Assembly: GCF_900187855.1 (NCBI RefSeq)
Contig: NZ_FYEG01000001.1
Span: 248,001-312,000, forward strand
Direction: 5' to 3'
Length of the DNA stretch: 64,000 bases
Source of the DNA: Actinomyces minihominis
GTDB lineage: Bacteria; Actinomycetota; Actinomycetes; Actinomycetales; Actinomycetaceae
Under the pieces are notes generated by a model, which worked only from the letters and a program-made list of their open reading frames with translations, had not been told where the DNA came from and did no database searches. The position numbers and the translations under genes are program-made. Below, one piece after another: positions 28,605 to 36,106 of the stretch. How positions within the stretch are numbered: position 1 is the stretch's first letter; each line of letters starts with the position of its first letter.

Positions 28605-30311
28605 TCAGTTCGCGAGGAGCCACGCGGTGGTTTCACCGGGAAGCTTGCCGTCGATCAGTGGACGTGAGGTGAGCAGGAGGGTGCCCTGTGGGAGAGCTAC
28701 AGGCTCATTCGAGAAGTTCATGATGACGCGCCAGCCGTTGGGACGGATGAACTGCAGGACCTCATTGGAGCCCGTGTCCTCCCACTGAAGCTTTTCTTCC
28801 GTCAGCAGTCGCTTGCGCAGCGCCATGGCACTGCGGTACAGGTTAAGCGTTGAGTTCGGGTCGGAGTCCTCAACATCAACCGCGTGGCGGGCGAACCAGT
28901 GCGGCTGGGGGAAGTGGGGGGACCCGGTACCGAAGCCAAAACCGGCCTCGTCGGCCACCCAGGGCAGAGGCACGCGGGCACCATCGCGACCCACATCAAC
29001 TCCGGTGTTACGGAAGAAAGTGGGGTCCTGGCGGTCCTCATCCGCAATATCCCCCACCTCGTGGAGGCCGAGTTCCTCGCCCTGGTAGATGTAGGTGCCG
29101 CCCGGAAGCGCCAGCAAAAGCATGGTTGCCGCATCAGCGCGTCGGTTCCCCCGCTCCAAGTGCACCTCATCCGGGTTCCCACCGCGCAGAAGCCAACTCT
29201 GACCGACAACGTCCTCGACGGACCGATCGAGGTCGGGCAGGCCGTAGCGGGTGGCGTGACGGACCACGTCGTGGTTGGAGAGAACCCAGGTGGTTGAGGA
29301 GTTCGACTTTTCAGCCAACTCAAGATTGTGATCGATAATTTCTTTGAACTGGGGGGCGTGGAAGTCGGCGCGCAACAGGTCGAAGTTGAAGGTTTGACCC
29401 AACCCCTCAATGCTGGCGTACCGGGCCCGGCGCTCCGGGTCGTCAACCCAGGCCTCCGCCACCGCCACGCGGGGCGGATCGTAGCGGTTGAACACTTTGC
29501 GCCAGCCGCGATAGACATCGTGGACCTCATCGCGATCCCAGATGGGGTGGCTACCATCCCAGGGCATCTTCTCCATCTCTGCCCAGGATGGAAGTGGATC
29601 CGGACCAAATACGACCTCCTGGTCCTTGGTCAGGGAGTGTGCCACGTCAATCCGGAATCCGTCGACACCGCGGTCTGACCAGAAGGCAAGAATGTCCTCA
29701 AACTCTTGGCGAACCTCAGGATTCTCCCAGTTGAGGTCGGGCTGCTCAGGAGCGAAGGTGTGCAGGTACCATTGGCCATCTTCGACCTGGTCCCACTGCG
29801 GGCCACCAAACATGCAAATCCAGTCGGCGGGAGCAACGCTGTTGCCGTCTTCATCAAGGGGTCCGTCACGGAAAATGTAGCGGTCGCGCGCCGGAGAACC
29901 CTTCGGGGAGTTCAGTGCCTCTTGGAACCAGACGTGCTTGTCAGAGGTGTGATTGGGGACGATGTCAACGATAACCTTGATACCGGCCTCGTGGAGCGCT
30001 GCCGTCATCTCATCAAAGTCCTCAAGGGTACCCAGTTCCGGGGCAACATCACGGTAATCCGCCACGTCGTAGCCACCGTCTGCGAGCTCCGAGGGGTAGA
30101 ACGGGCTGAGCCACACGGCGTCAATCCCCAGTTCCTTCAGGTAGGGAACCTTGACCGTGACGCCGCGGATGTCACCAAGGCCATTGCCGTCGGCATCGTA
30201 GAACGACCTCGGATAAACCTGGTAGACCACCGCCTGACGCCACCACTGGTCATCCGGAACCTCGATGGGGACAATGTCTTCAAGCGAGGCGTGCAAGTTC
30301 TGCGGAGTCAT
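28605..30311 (-). CDS. Alpha-glucosidase, GH13 family
   Basis: This enzyme hydrolyses alpha-1,4 or alpha-1,6 glucosidic bonds in maltose-like or isomaltose-like sugars. The four GH13 regions are clear: DIVPNHTSD, GFRIDVAHS (nucleophile Asp), EAWVD (acid/base Glu) and SNHDVVRH. There is no signal peptide, so it acts in the cytosol. The 568-residue length fits oligo-1,6-glucosidase and alpha-glucosidase subfamilies, which cannot be separated here. AAAGGA lies eight bases before the ATG. No sugar transporter gene is adjacent. Confidence 0.93.
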   Translation of the reverse strand: MTPQNLHASLEDIVPIEVPDDQWWRQAVVYQVYPRSFYDADGNGLGDIRGVTVKVPYLKELGIDAVWLSPFYPSELADGGYDVADYRDVAPELGTLEDFDEMTAALHEAGIKVIVDIVPNHTSDKHVWFQEALNSPKGSPARDRYIFRDGPLDEDGNSVAPADWICMFGGPQWDQVEDGQWYLHTFAPEQPDLNWENPEVRQEFEDILAFWSDRGVDGFRIDVAHSLTKDQEVVFGPDPLPSWAEMEKMPWDGSHPIWDRDEVHDVYRGWRKVFNRYDPPRVAVAEAWVDDPERRARYASIEGLGQTFNFDLLRADFHAPQFKEIIDHNLELAEKSNSSTTWVLSNHDVVRHATRYGLPDLDRSVEDVVGQSWLLRGGNPDEVHLERGNRRADAATMLLLALPGGTYIYQGEELGLHEVGDIADEDRQDPTFFRNTGVDVGRDGARVPLPWVADEAGFGFGTGSPHFPQPHWFARHAVDVEDSDPNSTLNLYRSAMALRKRLLTEEKLQWEDTGSNEVLQFIRPNGWRVIMNFSNEPVALPQGTLLLTSRPLIDGKLPGETTAWLLAN

Positions 30312-30392
30312 TGGGCGGATCCTTTCACATCGTTATGGCAGTCCCGTAAAGCCTACAGTGGACCACCCCTGTGAGGGTCCGCGGAACCCTTC

Positions 30393-31703
30393 CTAAATGG
30401 CTGAGTAAAGCGCCCTAACCGCATCATCAAACTGGCGGTCTTCGACCCCGATGAGGATGGATAGTTCCGAGGCGCCCTGCGTGATAATGCGGATATTGAT
30501 CTTGGCTCGAGCAAGCTTGGTGAAGACCCGCGCCGCGATTCCGGGGGTTGAAACCATGCCGCGTCCCACAACCGCGATCAGGGAGATACCGTCCTCAACA
30601 TGGACGGCGTCCGGGTGGCAGAAGATCCGAATCTCTTCGACAACCTTGCTGAGGTTGAAGCGCACGGCGTCGCTACGTACCACCACAGAAACCGAATCGA
30701 TGCCAGAGGGGATGTGGGCGATCGAAACCCCGTTGGTCTCAAACACAGAGACCAGCTTCCGCATAAAGCCCTTCTCTTCGTCCATCAGTGTCTTCTCAAG
30801 GGTGATCACCGTGAACTGCTGCTTGCCTGAGATGCCGGTAATACCGCTCTGCCCCACCCGTTCCTGATCGGAAACGATGAGTGTTCCGGAGTCCTCTGGA
30901 CGCTCAGTGTTGCGGACATTGATCGGAATGCCCTTTTCACGCACCGGGAAGATGGCTTCTTCGTGGAGGACGGAGGCACCCATGTATGACAGCTCACGAA
31001 GCTCCTTGTAGGAGACGGTTTCGATCGGGGCTGGGTTGTCCACCACCCGCGGGTCAGCCTGCAGGAACCCGGAGACATCCGTCCAGTTCTCATACATGTC
31101 GGCATCCACGGCGCTGGCGATGATTGCGCCGGAGACATCCGAGCCACCGCGGGAGAAAGTATGCACCTCTCCGTCCTCGTCTGCCCCGTAGAATCCCGGG
31201 ATCACCGCGCGGGGAACATCGGCAAGAACCTCCTGAAGTCGAGCTTCTGTGCCCACCGGGTCGTACTCGCCCTCCCTCGAAAAGACAATGACATCCGCGG
31301 CATCAACAAACTCAAAGCCCAGGTACTCGGCGAGGAGCAGCCCGTTCAGGTACTCGCCTCGACTGGCGACGTGCTCGGTGGAAGCGCCCCCTGCAATCTC
31401 ACTGCGGACCTGTTCGAGGGCGGCCTCAAGGTCCTGCTTCAGTCCCAGCCCCTCATAGATCTCGCGGTACCTCTGGGCGACCAGGGCAAAGACCTCACCG
31501 AAGTCGATACTGTGCTGTGCCAGCTGGTTGCACATGTAGAGCAGGTCCGTCACCTTGTGATCGTCCCCGCGGCGCTTACCGGGGGCGGAAGGCACCACGT
31601 AACGACGCGCCTCATCCCGGGCAATAATTTGCTTCGCCGCCATAAAGTGCTCGGCATCTGCCATGGATGATCCACCAAATTTTGCGACAACAACGCGTGA
31701 CAT
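30393..31703 (-). CDS. lysC: Aspartate kinase
   Basis: This enzyme phosphorylates aspartate, the entry to lysine, methionine and threonine synthesis and to the diaminopimelate of the cell wall. The catalytic motif KFGGSSMAD is at the N-terminus, and two ACT regulatory domains lie after about residue 290. The start is ATG 31703 with GGAAAGG eight bases upstream. The 436-residue protein has an SAPGKRRGDDHKVTD insertion near residue 35, which is unlike the classical 421-residue actinobacterial enzyme and closer to the longer monofunctional type of Firmicutes. No asd gene is adjacent. Confidence 0.93.
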   Translation of the reverse strand: MSRVVVAKFGGSSMADAEHFMAAKQIIARDEARRYVVPSAPGKRRGDDHKVTDLLYMCNQLAQHSIDFGEVFALVAQRYREIYEGLGLKQDLEAALEQVRSEIAGGASTEHVASRGEYLNGLLLAEYLGFEFVDAADVIVFSREGEYDPVGTEARLQEVLADVPRAVIPGFYGADEDGEVHTFSRGGSDVSGAIIASAVDADMYENWTDVSGFLQADPRVVDNPAPIETVSYKELRELSYMGASVLHEEAIFPVREKGIPINVRNTERPEDSGTLIVSDQERVGQSGITGISGKQQFTVITLEKTLMDEEKGFMRKLVSVFETNGVSIAHIPSGIDSVSVVVRSDAVRFNLSKVVEEIRIFCHPDAVHVEDGISLIAVVGRGMVSTPGIAARVFTKLARAKINIRIITQGASELSILIGVEDRQFDDAVRALYSAI

Positions 31704-31854
31704 GCTTCGACCTTTCCCTGCTTCTCTGGGTCGCGCCAAGTCTAGGGCCACCGTGCAAACCACATGTTTTCGGTTCGGGTTTTGGTCGATTCGGGGTAAA
31801 CTCACGGCAGTAAATGCCTCGCGGGCCCAGGCGCCCCACACGAAAGGAACACAC

Positions 31855-32103
31855 GTGAGCGATCACCACCACAGCGATCACAAAGAAAACCTCAACCGCA
31901 TGGAGCGCCGCGGAGAGGCAGAAGCCGTACACGTCGACGACCTCGACCTCAACACCGAGCTGCAGTCGGACCCCAACCTGGGTGAGTTCACCAAGGATGA
32001 GATTCAGACCGGCGCTGGCAAGGACACCCCGGGTGAGAACCCGAACCGTGAGTGGGCTGTTGATGAGCGTGAGGCGCAGAAGGACCTTGACGACCGCTCG
32101 TAG
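31855..32103 (+). CDS. Small acidic histidine-containing protein of unknown function
   Basis: This 82-residue protein starts at GTG 31855, with AAAGGA six or seven bases upstream. It is soluble, strongly acidic (many Asp and Glu) and has a histidine cluster at residues 4-9 (HHHSDH). A glycine/proline stretch lies near residue 60. I do not recognise a family. It is divergent from lysC and followed within 20 bases by a strong terminator, so it forms a single-gene unit. Confidence 0.75.
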   Translation: MSDHHHSDHKENLNRMERRGEAEAVHVDDLDLNTELQSDPNLGEFTKDEIQTGAGKDTPGENPNREWAVDEREAQKDLDDRS

Positions 32104-32120
32104 TTCCTCATTACTCTGAT

Positions 32121-32157
32121 AGAGGACCCGCTACCGTAACGGTGGTGGGTCCTCTTT
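32121..32157 (+). terminator. Rho-independent terminator after the small acidic protein
   Basis: The stem AGAGGACCC / GGGTCCTCT encloses a further ACCG/CGGT pairing, and is followed by TTTGATT. It starts 18 bases after the stop codon. Confidence 0.85.
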
Positions 32158-32198
32158 GATTAGGTGGAAAGCCAAGGCGGAAGTTCAAGTGAGGGGGC

Positions 32199-33074
32199 GT
32201 GTTGAAGCGAGCACAGCGAACATGGGCAGCGATTCGATCGCGCTCTAGACTATCGGCACCGCAGGTGATTGCAACGGCGTTGGCCGCCATCACCATGGCG
32301 GTCGTGTCGTCGCGCCTGACTTCGTTTTCGTCCTCAATCCTGATCGTCGGCGTCATCTCGGTGGTTTCCGCCCTGTCCAGCGAGTTCTATCGGATCGTCA
32401 TCACCTCCAGCGCTGAGAAGACGAAGCAGGTTGTGGCTCCGATCCTGGGGCATGTCGATCCTGCGCTGGCGGAGGATGCGACAGCCGTCCTCGGCAAAGT
32501 AGATGAGGGGGAAGCCGCCGACGGGGAGGCTTTAGACCAGACGAAGGTGCTCCCTGTTCCGGAGGCCGACGTCATCGAGGGAACTGTTACAGTTCCCGAA
32601 ACAGATGAGAAAAGGCCTGGTTTTTGGCGCATCATGCTCTCCAACCAGGTTGTGCAGATGTCTCTGATTTTCCTGGTGGTCGCACTGATTACCGTTGGTG
32701 TTTCCTACGGGGTAGCCCGCGCCCAGGGTGGGGATGAATACAACAGCAACTACTACACCAGCATCACTCAGTCTCTGTCCGAGGAAGATAAACAGGCTCT
32801 GCTAGATGCGGCAGCGGCTATTGCCAAAGCCGAAGCTGAGGCGAATGGCCAGCAGAGCTCCTCCGTTACTCCGGAGGTCAATCCTGAGCTTGAGGGCGCC
32901 CTCGCAAAACTCGAGCAGCTGGTGAATGAGAATGCCCAGCTTCAGGCAAACATCGACTCCCTCAGCCAGTCCCTGGAAAGCGAGCAGGCGAAAACCAACG
33001 AGCTCCTGGCCCGCCTGGAGGCGCTGGAGGCCCTTCTCGGGCCCCCGACCGAGGACACTCCGGCCGAGCCCTAG
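32199..33074 (+). CDS. Membrane protein with C-terminal coiled coil, unknown function
   Basis: This 291-residue protein has two hydrophobic helices near residues 22-38 and 46-60, a long acidic cytoplasmic loop (about 75-145), a third helix at 153-172 and an outer region that ends in a coiled coil (about 229-280) rich in Leu, Glu and Gln heptads. I do not recognise the family. The start is uncertain (GTG 32199 followed by TTG), with GAGGGG close upstream. It is the last intact gene before the accessory island, and its stop overlaps a convergent pseudogene stop in CTAG. A structural or signalling role cannot be told from sequence. Confidence 0.7.
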   Translation: MLKRAQRTWAAIRSRSRLSAPQVIATALAAITMAVVSSRLTSFSSSILIVGVISVVSALSSEFYRIVITSSAEKTKQVVAPILGHVDPALAEDATAVLGKVDEGEAADGEALDQTKVLPVPEADVIEGTVTVPETDEKRPGFWRIMLSNQVVQMSLIFLVVALITVGVSYGVARAQGGDEYNSNYYTSITQSLSEEDKQALLDAAAAIAKAEAEANGQQSSSVTPEVNPELEGALAKLEQLVNENAQLQANIDSLSQSLESEQAKTNELLARLEALEALLGPPTEDTPAEP

Positions 33075-33427
33075 TGCTTTGAAGCCACGTCCTTACGTCG
33101 TACTACATCGACCAGGTTGGCCACCAGCGCAAATCCCGAGGCGAGCGGAATCCAGCCACGACCCTGCTGCGGGTAGAGGGTCATGATCAAGAAGATGGCG
33201 GTGAAACCCGCAAAGTAGAAGAAAGACGCCGTGACACCAAAAACAAACGAGGAATTCTTGTAGAGTCGCGGATCCAGGAGTGCGGCACCACCACCCCGGC
33301 GATAGGACTTCTCCCAAAACAGCAGGACGATGATCAACGCAGCCAAAACTATGGAGAACTGCCCTATGTTTTGTCGGATGCTACCGCCGCTATCGCCCTG
33401 TGTCGTAGCAACTTGGTCTTGCGTCAA
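33071..33427 (-). pseudogene. Fragment of an MFS drug transporter (DHA2/EmrB-like)
   Basis: Residues from about 45 to 90 of this 118-residue reading frame match the central part of DHA2-type MFS exporters: LLDPRLYKNSSF followed by a helix with FAGFTAIFLIMTLYPQQG. A full member has about 14 helices and 450 or more residues, and only about three helices are left. Both ends lose similarity: the N-terminus is polar and unrelated, and the C-terminus after PQQG is out of register. It is probably a non-functional remnant at the edge of the island. Confidence 0.6.
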
Positions 33428-33489
33428 CCTGATGCCCTACCCTAGCTAGGCATGGGCCCCTCTAACCTGCGCACCCTTGCCCGGTATGT

Positions 33490-33505
33490 AAAGTGCCCCG
33501 AACAG
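33490..33505. repeat. Left direct repeat of the tRNA-Arg 3' end (att-like)
   Basis: AAAGTGCCCCGAACAG here matches 15 of 16 bases of the segment at 39192-39207, which covers the last 11 bases of the tRNA-Arg acceptor/T-stem side, the discriminator base and four bases beyond. The two copies have the same orientation. This fits the left attachment site of an element that integrated into the 3' end of that tRNA gene. Confidence 0.6.
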
Positions 33506-33655
33506 TGTCTAGTTGCTGGACTTAGTTCACTGATGTCACGGAACATCATTCACAAAACAGTGTGGATGTTGCACTACATCCCTCACCCCCACAACTTTCA
33601 CTTCACACAGATATTGCTAGACATGGGGCCTTTGCATATCTCGGTGATGGCTTTG

Positions 33656-33865
33656 TCAGACAGTAAGTGTGGCTTGCTCTTGCACTGTGGTCTCGTACTC
33701 GACCGGCGTCGAATGTCCCAGTTTGGCTTGTCGGTGATGACGGTGATAGGCACGTGCGATCCAGATCACGATTGCGAGCCATAGCTCTTTTCTGGTGATC
33801 CAGCTGCGTCGATTGAGGAAGTTGCTCTGTAGCAAACTGAGAAACGCTTCCCTCGCCTTTGTACC
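33656..33865 (-). pseudogene. 3' fragment of an IS3-family transposase (OrfB)
   Basis: About 69 codons on the minus strand, ending at TGA 33656-33658, match the C-terminus of IS3-family transposases: FLSLLQSN, NRRSWITRKEL, AIVIWIARAYHRHHRQAKLG and STPVEYE. The rest of the integrase core, including the first two acidic catalytic residues, is missing. No terminal inverted repeat was found next to it. It is a relic inside the left end of the island. Confidence 0.8.
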
Positions 33866-33956
33866 GCATTTCTTAGTACCCTGAGCGCAGATACTTACGG
33901 TTATCTACTATCTATCCTCGCTAACAATATCTTTAGCTTAATACCCACATTCCTCA

Positions 33957-33962
33957 TAGAAT
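33957..33962 (+). promoter_or_regulatory. -10 box of the marR-like gene
   Basis: TAGAAT lies exactly six bases before the ATG at 33969. The preceding 70 bases are AT-rich compared with the rest of the window. No ribosome site is present, so a leaderless transcript is likely. Confidence 0.5.
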
Positions 33963-33968
33963 GTAACA

Positions 33969-34595
33969 ATGTCAAACGACACGACCGAATACCCTCAAGG
34001 GACTGCCCAGATTTTGCGTCCAAAGGACGAAGAGCCCCAGTCTGTGGAGAGTTCGCTTTATGACGTCAACGCCAGCGACCCGCAGGGACGCCTCGTCGAC
34101 CGATCCGCGCTCAGCGTTGAAGATGTTGCACAGATCACCCGCCTTATGAACTCGATGGCAAACCTGAGGCGTTCTGAGGAAGAACTCTCGAAAGCGTCCC
34201 AGAAGTTCATGCAGCTCAGCGAGAAGGAGATGCAGGCAATTCATTTCTTGATTGTGGCCGCGAACCAAGAACAGATCGTGACTCCGGGCGCGATCGCACG
34301 GCACCTCGGCATCACCAGTGCTTCAACCACAAAGTTGCTTGACCGCCTGGAGCGAGATGAGCACATCGTACGAAGTCCGCACCCAACGGACCGGCGCGCA
34401 CTGTCGATCAGAGTCACAGAACAGACTCACGCTATAGCCCGTGACACGGTTGGAAGAACACATGCCAATAGATTTATTGTCGCAGCGGCTCTCGATCCAA
34501 GGGAGCGTGAAGTCATAACGAAGTTTCTCAATGAAATCGCCGACCGCATGAGGCAAGGTCACGAAGGATGGAACGTCACGAGAGTCCGGCCCTGA
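33969..34595 (+). CDS. MarR-family transcriptional regulator
   Basis: This 208-residue protein has a polar N-terminal extension of about 50 residues and then a MarR winged helix. The recognition-helix region TPGAIARHLGITSASTTKLLDRLERD lies near residues 100-125 (given in part: AIARHLGITSASTTKL), and the wing contains HPTDRRALSIRVT. The effector is unknown. Its coding sequence overlaps the photolyase start by 28 bases, so it probably controls the downstream genes of the island or is co-regulated with them. No light-sensing B12 domain is present. Base composition is lower in GC than in the neighbouring core genes. Confidence 0.9.
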   Translation: MSNDTTEYPQGTAQILRPKDEEPQSVESSLYDVNASDPQGRLVDRSALSVEDVAQITRLMNSMANLRRSEEELSKASQKFMQLSEKEMQAIHFLIVAANQEQIVTPGAIARHLGITSASTTKLLDRLERDEHIVRSPHPTDRRALSIRVTEQTHAIARDTVGRTHANRFIVAAALDPREREVITKFLNEIADRMRQGHEGWNVTRVRP

Positions 34596-35974
34596 GCGAT
34601 GTGAGCGTCGTCTGGTTTCGAGACGACCTGCGTACTTCTGATAATCCTGCACTTACCGCGGCGCTCAATCGAGGCTCATCGGTGTTGGCGCTGTACGTTC
34701 TCGACGAAGAGTCTCCGGCGATCAGGCCACTAGGTAGGGCTTCACAATGGTGGCTGCACGAGAGCTTGCTCTCGCTGGAACAGTCCCTTGCCGAGCTCAA
34801 TATTTCGCTAGTGCTACGAAAAGGAGCTGCGGGATCGGTGGTTCCCGATGTCGTCAGAGACTCTGGAGCAACTTCGCTCTTCTGGAATCGACGCTACGGA
34901 CCTGGCGAGATCGCCGTCGACACAGAACTGAAGCAGAGGCTTCGCGCTGAAGGCGTACATATTGAGAGCTTCCAGGCGTCGCTGCTCTTTGAGCCTTGGA
35001 CAATCAAGACTGGCCAGAGCTCTCCCTACTCCGTGTTCACGCCGTTCTGGCGCGCATGTCGCAGCAAAGCCGATGCATTACGGCTCCCACTCCCCACCCC
35101 GCCTCGCTGTAACCTTCTGGCACCTGCACTCGGCTCAGAAGATATCACCACCTGGGCGCTGCAACCTACGGATCCTGACTGGGCCGAAGGATTACGGCAG
35201 ACCTGGACACCTGGCGAAACGCGTGCGCACGAGCGACTTTATAAGTTTCTTGAAGATGGTCTCGAAACATACTCCGTCGGCCGCGATGTGCCTGCAGAGC
35301 ACGCAACGTCTGGCCTTTCGCCGCACCTTCGTTGGGGTGAGCTGAGTGCTCACCAAGTGTGGCATGAGGTGCAGCAAATCCGAACTCACCTGTCACCCGC
35401 AGCATCCGAGGGCGCAACGAAGTTTCTCACCGAAATCGGGTGGCGCGAGTTTGCGTGGCACGTACTCTTTTACTTCCCAAACCTCTCTGAATCCAACTGG
35501 AGAGTCGAGTTCAATGAGTTCCCCTGGAGCAGAGCGCATCCGGACGAGCTTTTAGCATGGCAGCGTGGCACAACCGGATACCCACTGGTCGATGCGGGGA
35601 TGCGGGAACTCTGGAACACCGGCACCATGCACAACCGGGTACGAATGGTCGCTGCTTCGTTCCTAACAAAGAACCTGCTCATAGATTGGCGCGTAGGTGA
35701 GCGATGGTTCTGGGACACACTCGTTGATGCAGATCAGGCCAGTAACCCCTTTAACTGGCAATGGGTGGCGGGTTCCGGCGTCGATGCAGCCCCGTATTTC
35801 CGGGTGTTCAACCCTGAGTTGCAGGCGAAGACGTTTGATCCTCAGGAATCCTACATTCGGCAACATATCCCCGAGTGGGGTTCCCAAAGGTACCCACAGC
35901 CAATTGTTGCCCTCGACGAATCGCGACGTGCCGCACTCGCCGCCTACCAAAGAGTAAAACGTCCAGGCTCATGA
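34568..35974 (+). CDS. phrB: Deoxyribodipyrimidine photolyase (class I-like)
   Basis: This flavoenzyme uses blue light to split UV-induced pyrimidine dimers in DNA. The N-terminal antenna domain starts with VVWFRDDLRTSDNPAL. The C-terminal FAD domain has GTMHNRVRMVAASFLTKNL, a DWRVGERWFWDTLVDAD segment and NPFNWQWVAGSG, which line the flavin and substrate pocket. At 468 residues it is complete. The ATG at 34568 lies inside the end of the MarR gene, with AAGG nine bases upstream; GTG 34601 just after the MarR stop is an alternative. This is the only DNA-repair gene in the window. Confidence 0.94.
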   Translation: MERHESPALSDVSVVWFRDDLRTSDNPALTAALNRGSSVLALYVLDEESPAIRPLGRASQWWLHESLLSLEQSLAELNISLVLRKGAAGSVVPDVVRDSGATSLFWNRRYGPGEIAVDTELKQRLRAEGVHIESFQASLLFEPWTIKTGQSSPYSVFTPFWRACRSKADALRLPLPTPPRCNLLAPALGSEDITTWALQPTDPDWAEGLRQTWTPGETRAHERLYKFLEDGLETYSVGRDVPAEHATSGLSPHLRWGELSAHQVWHEVQQIRTHLSPAASEGATKFLTEIGWREFAWHVLFYFPNLSESNWRVEFNEFPWSRAHPDELLAWQRGTTGYPLVDAGMRELWNTGTMHNRVRMVAASFLTKNLLIDWRVGERWFWDTLVDADQASNPFNWQWVAGSGVDAAPYFRVFNPELQAKTFDPQESYIRQHIPEWGSQRYPQPIVALDESRRAALAAYQRVKRPGS

Positions 35975-35994
35975 AACCTGAGTCAAAATACTTA

Positions 35995-36024
35995 TTGCTC
36001 GGATAATAGTTCTCTGGTTAGAAT
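35995..36024 (+). promoter_or_regulatory. Possible sigma-70-type promoter before the acyl-CoA synthetase
   Basis: TTGCTC (35995-36000) and TAGAAT (36019-36024) are separated by 18 bases. This would start transcription about 75 bases before the ATG at 36107 and would make the synthetase and DUF1295 genes a separate unit from the photolyase. Confidence 0.4.
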
Positions 36025-36106
36025 GACTCTTGGCTAGCAACTCTTGGGTTTTGTGGAAACCGAAGATGGTGCTCGGCTGAGTGTTTTCATTCCGACAGGA
36101 GCGCAT

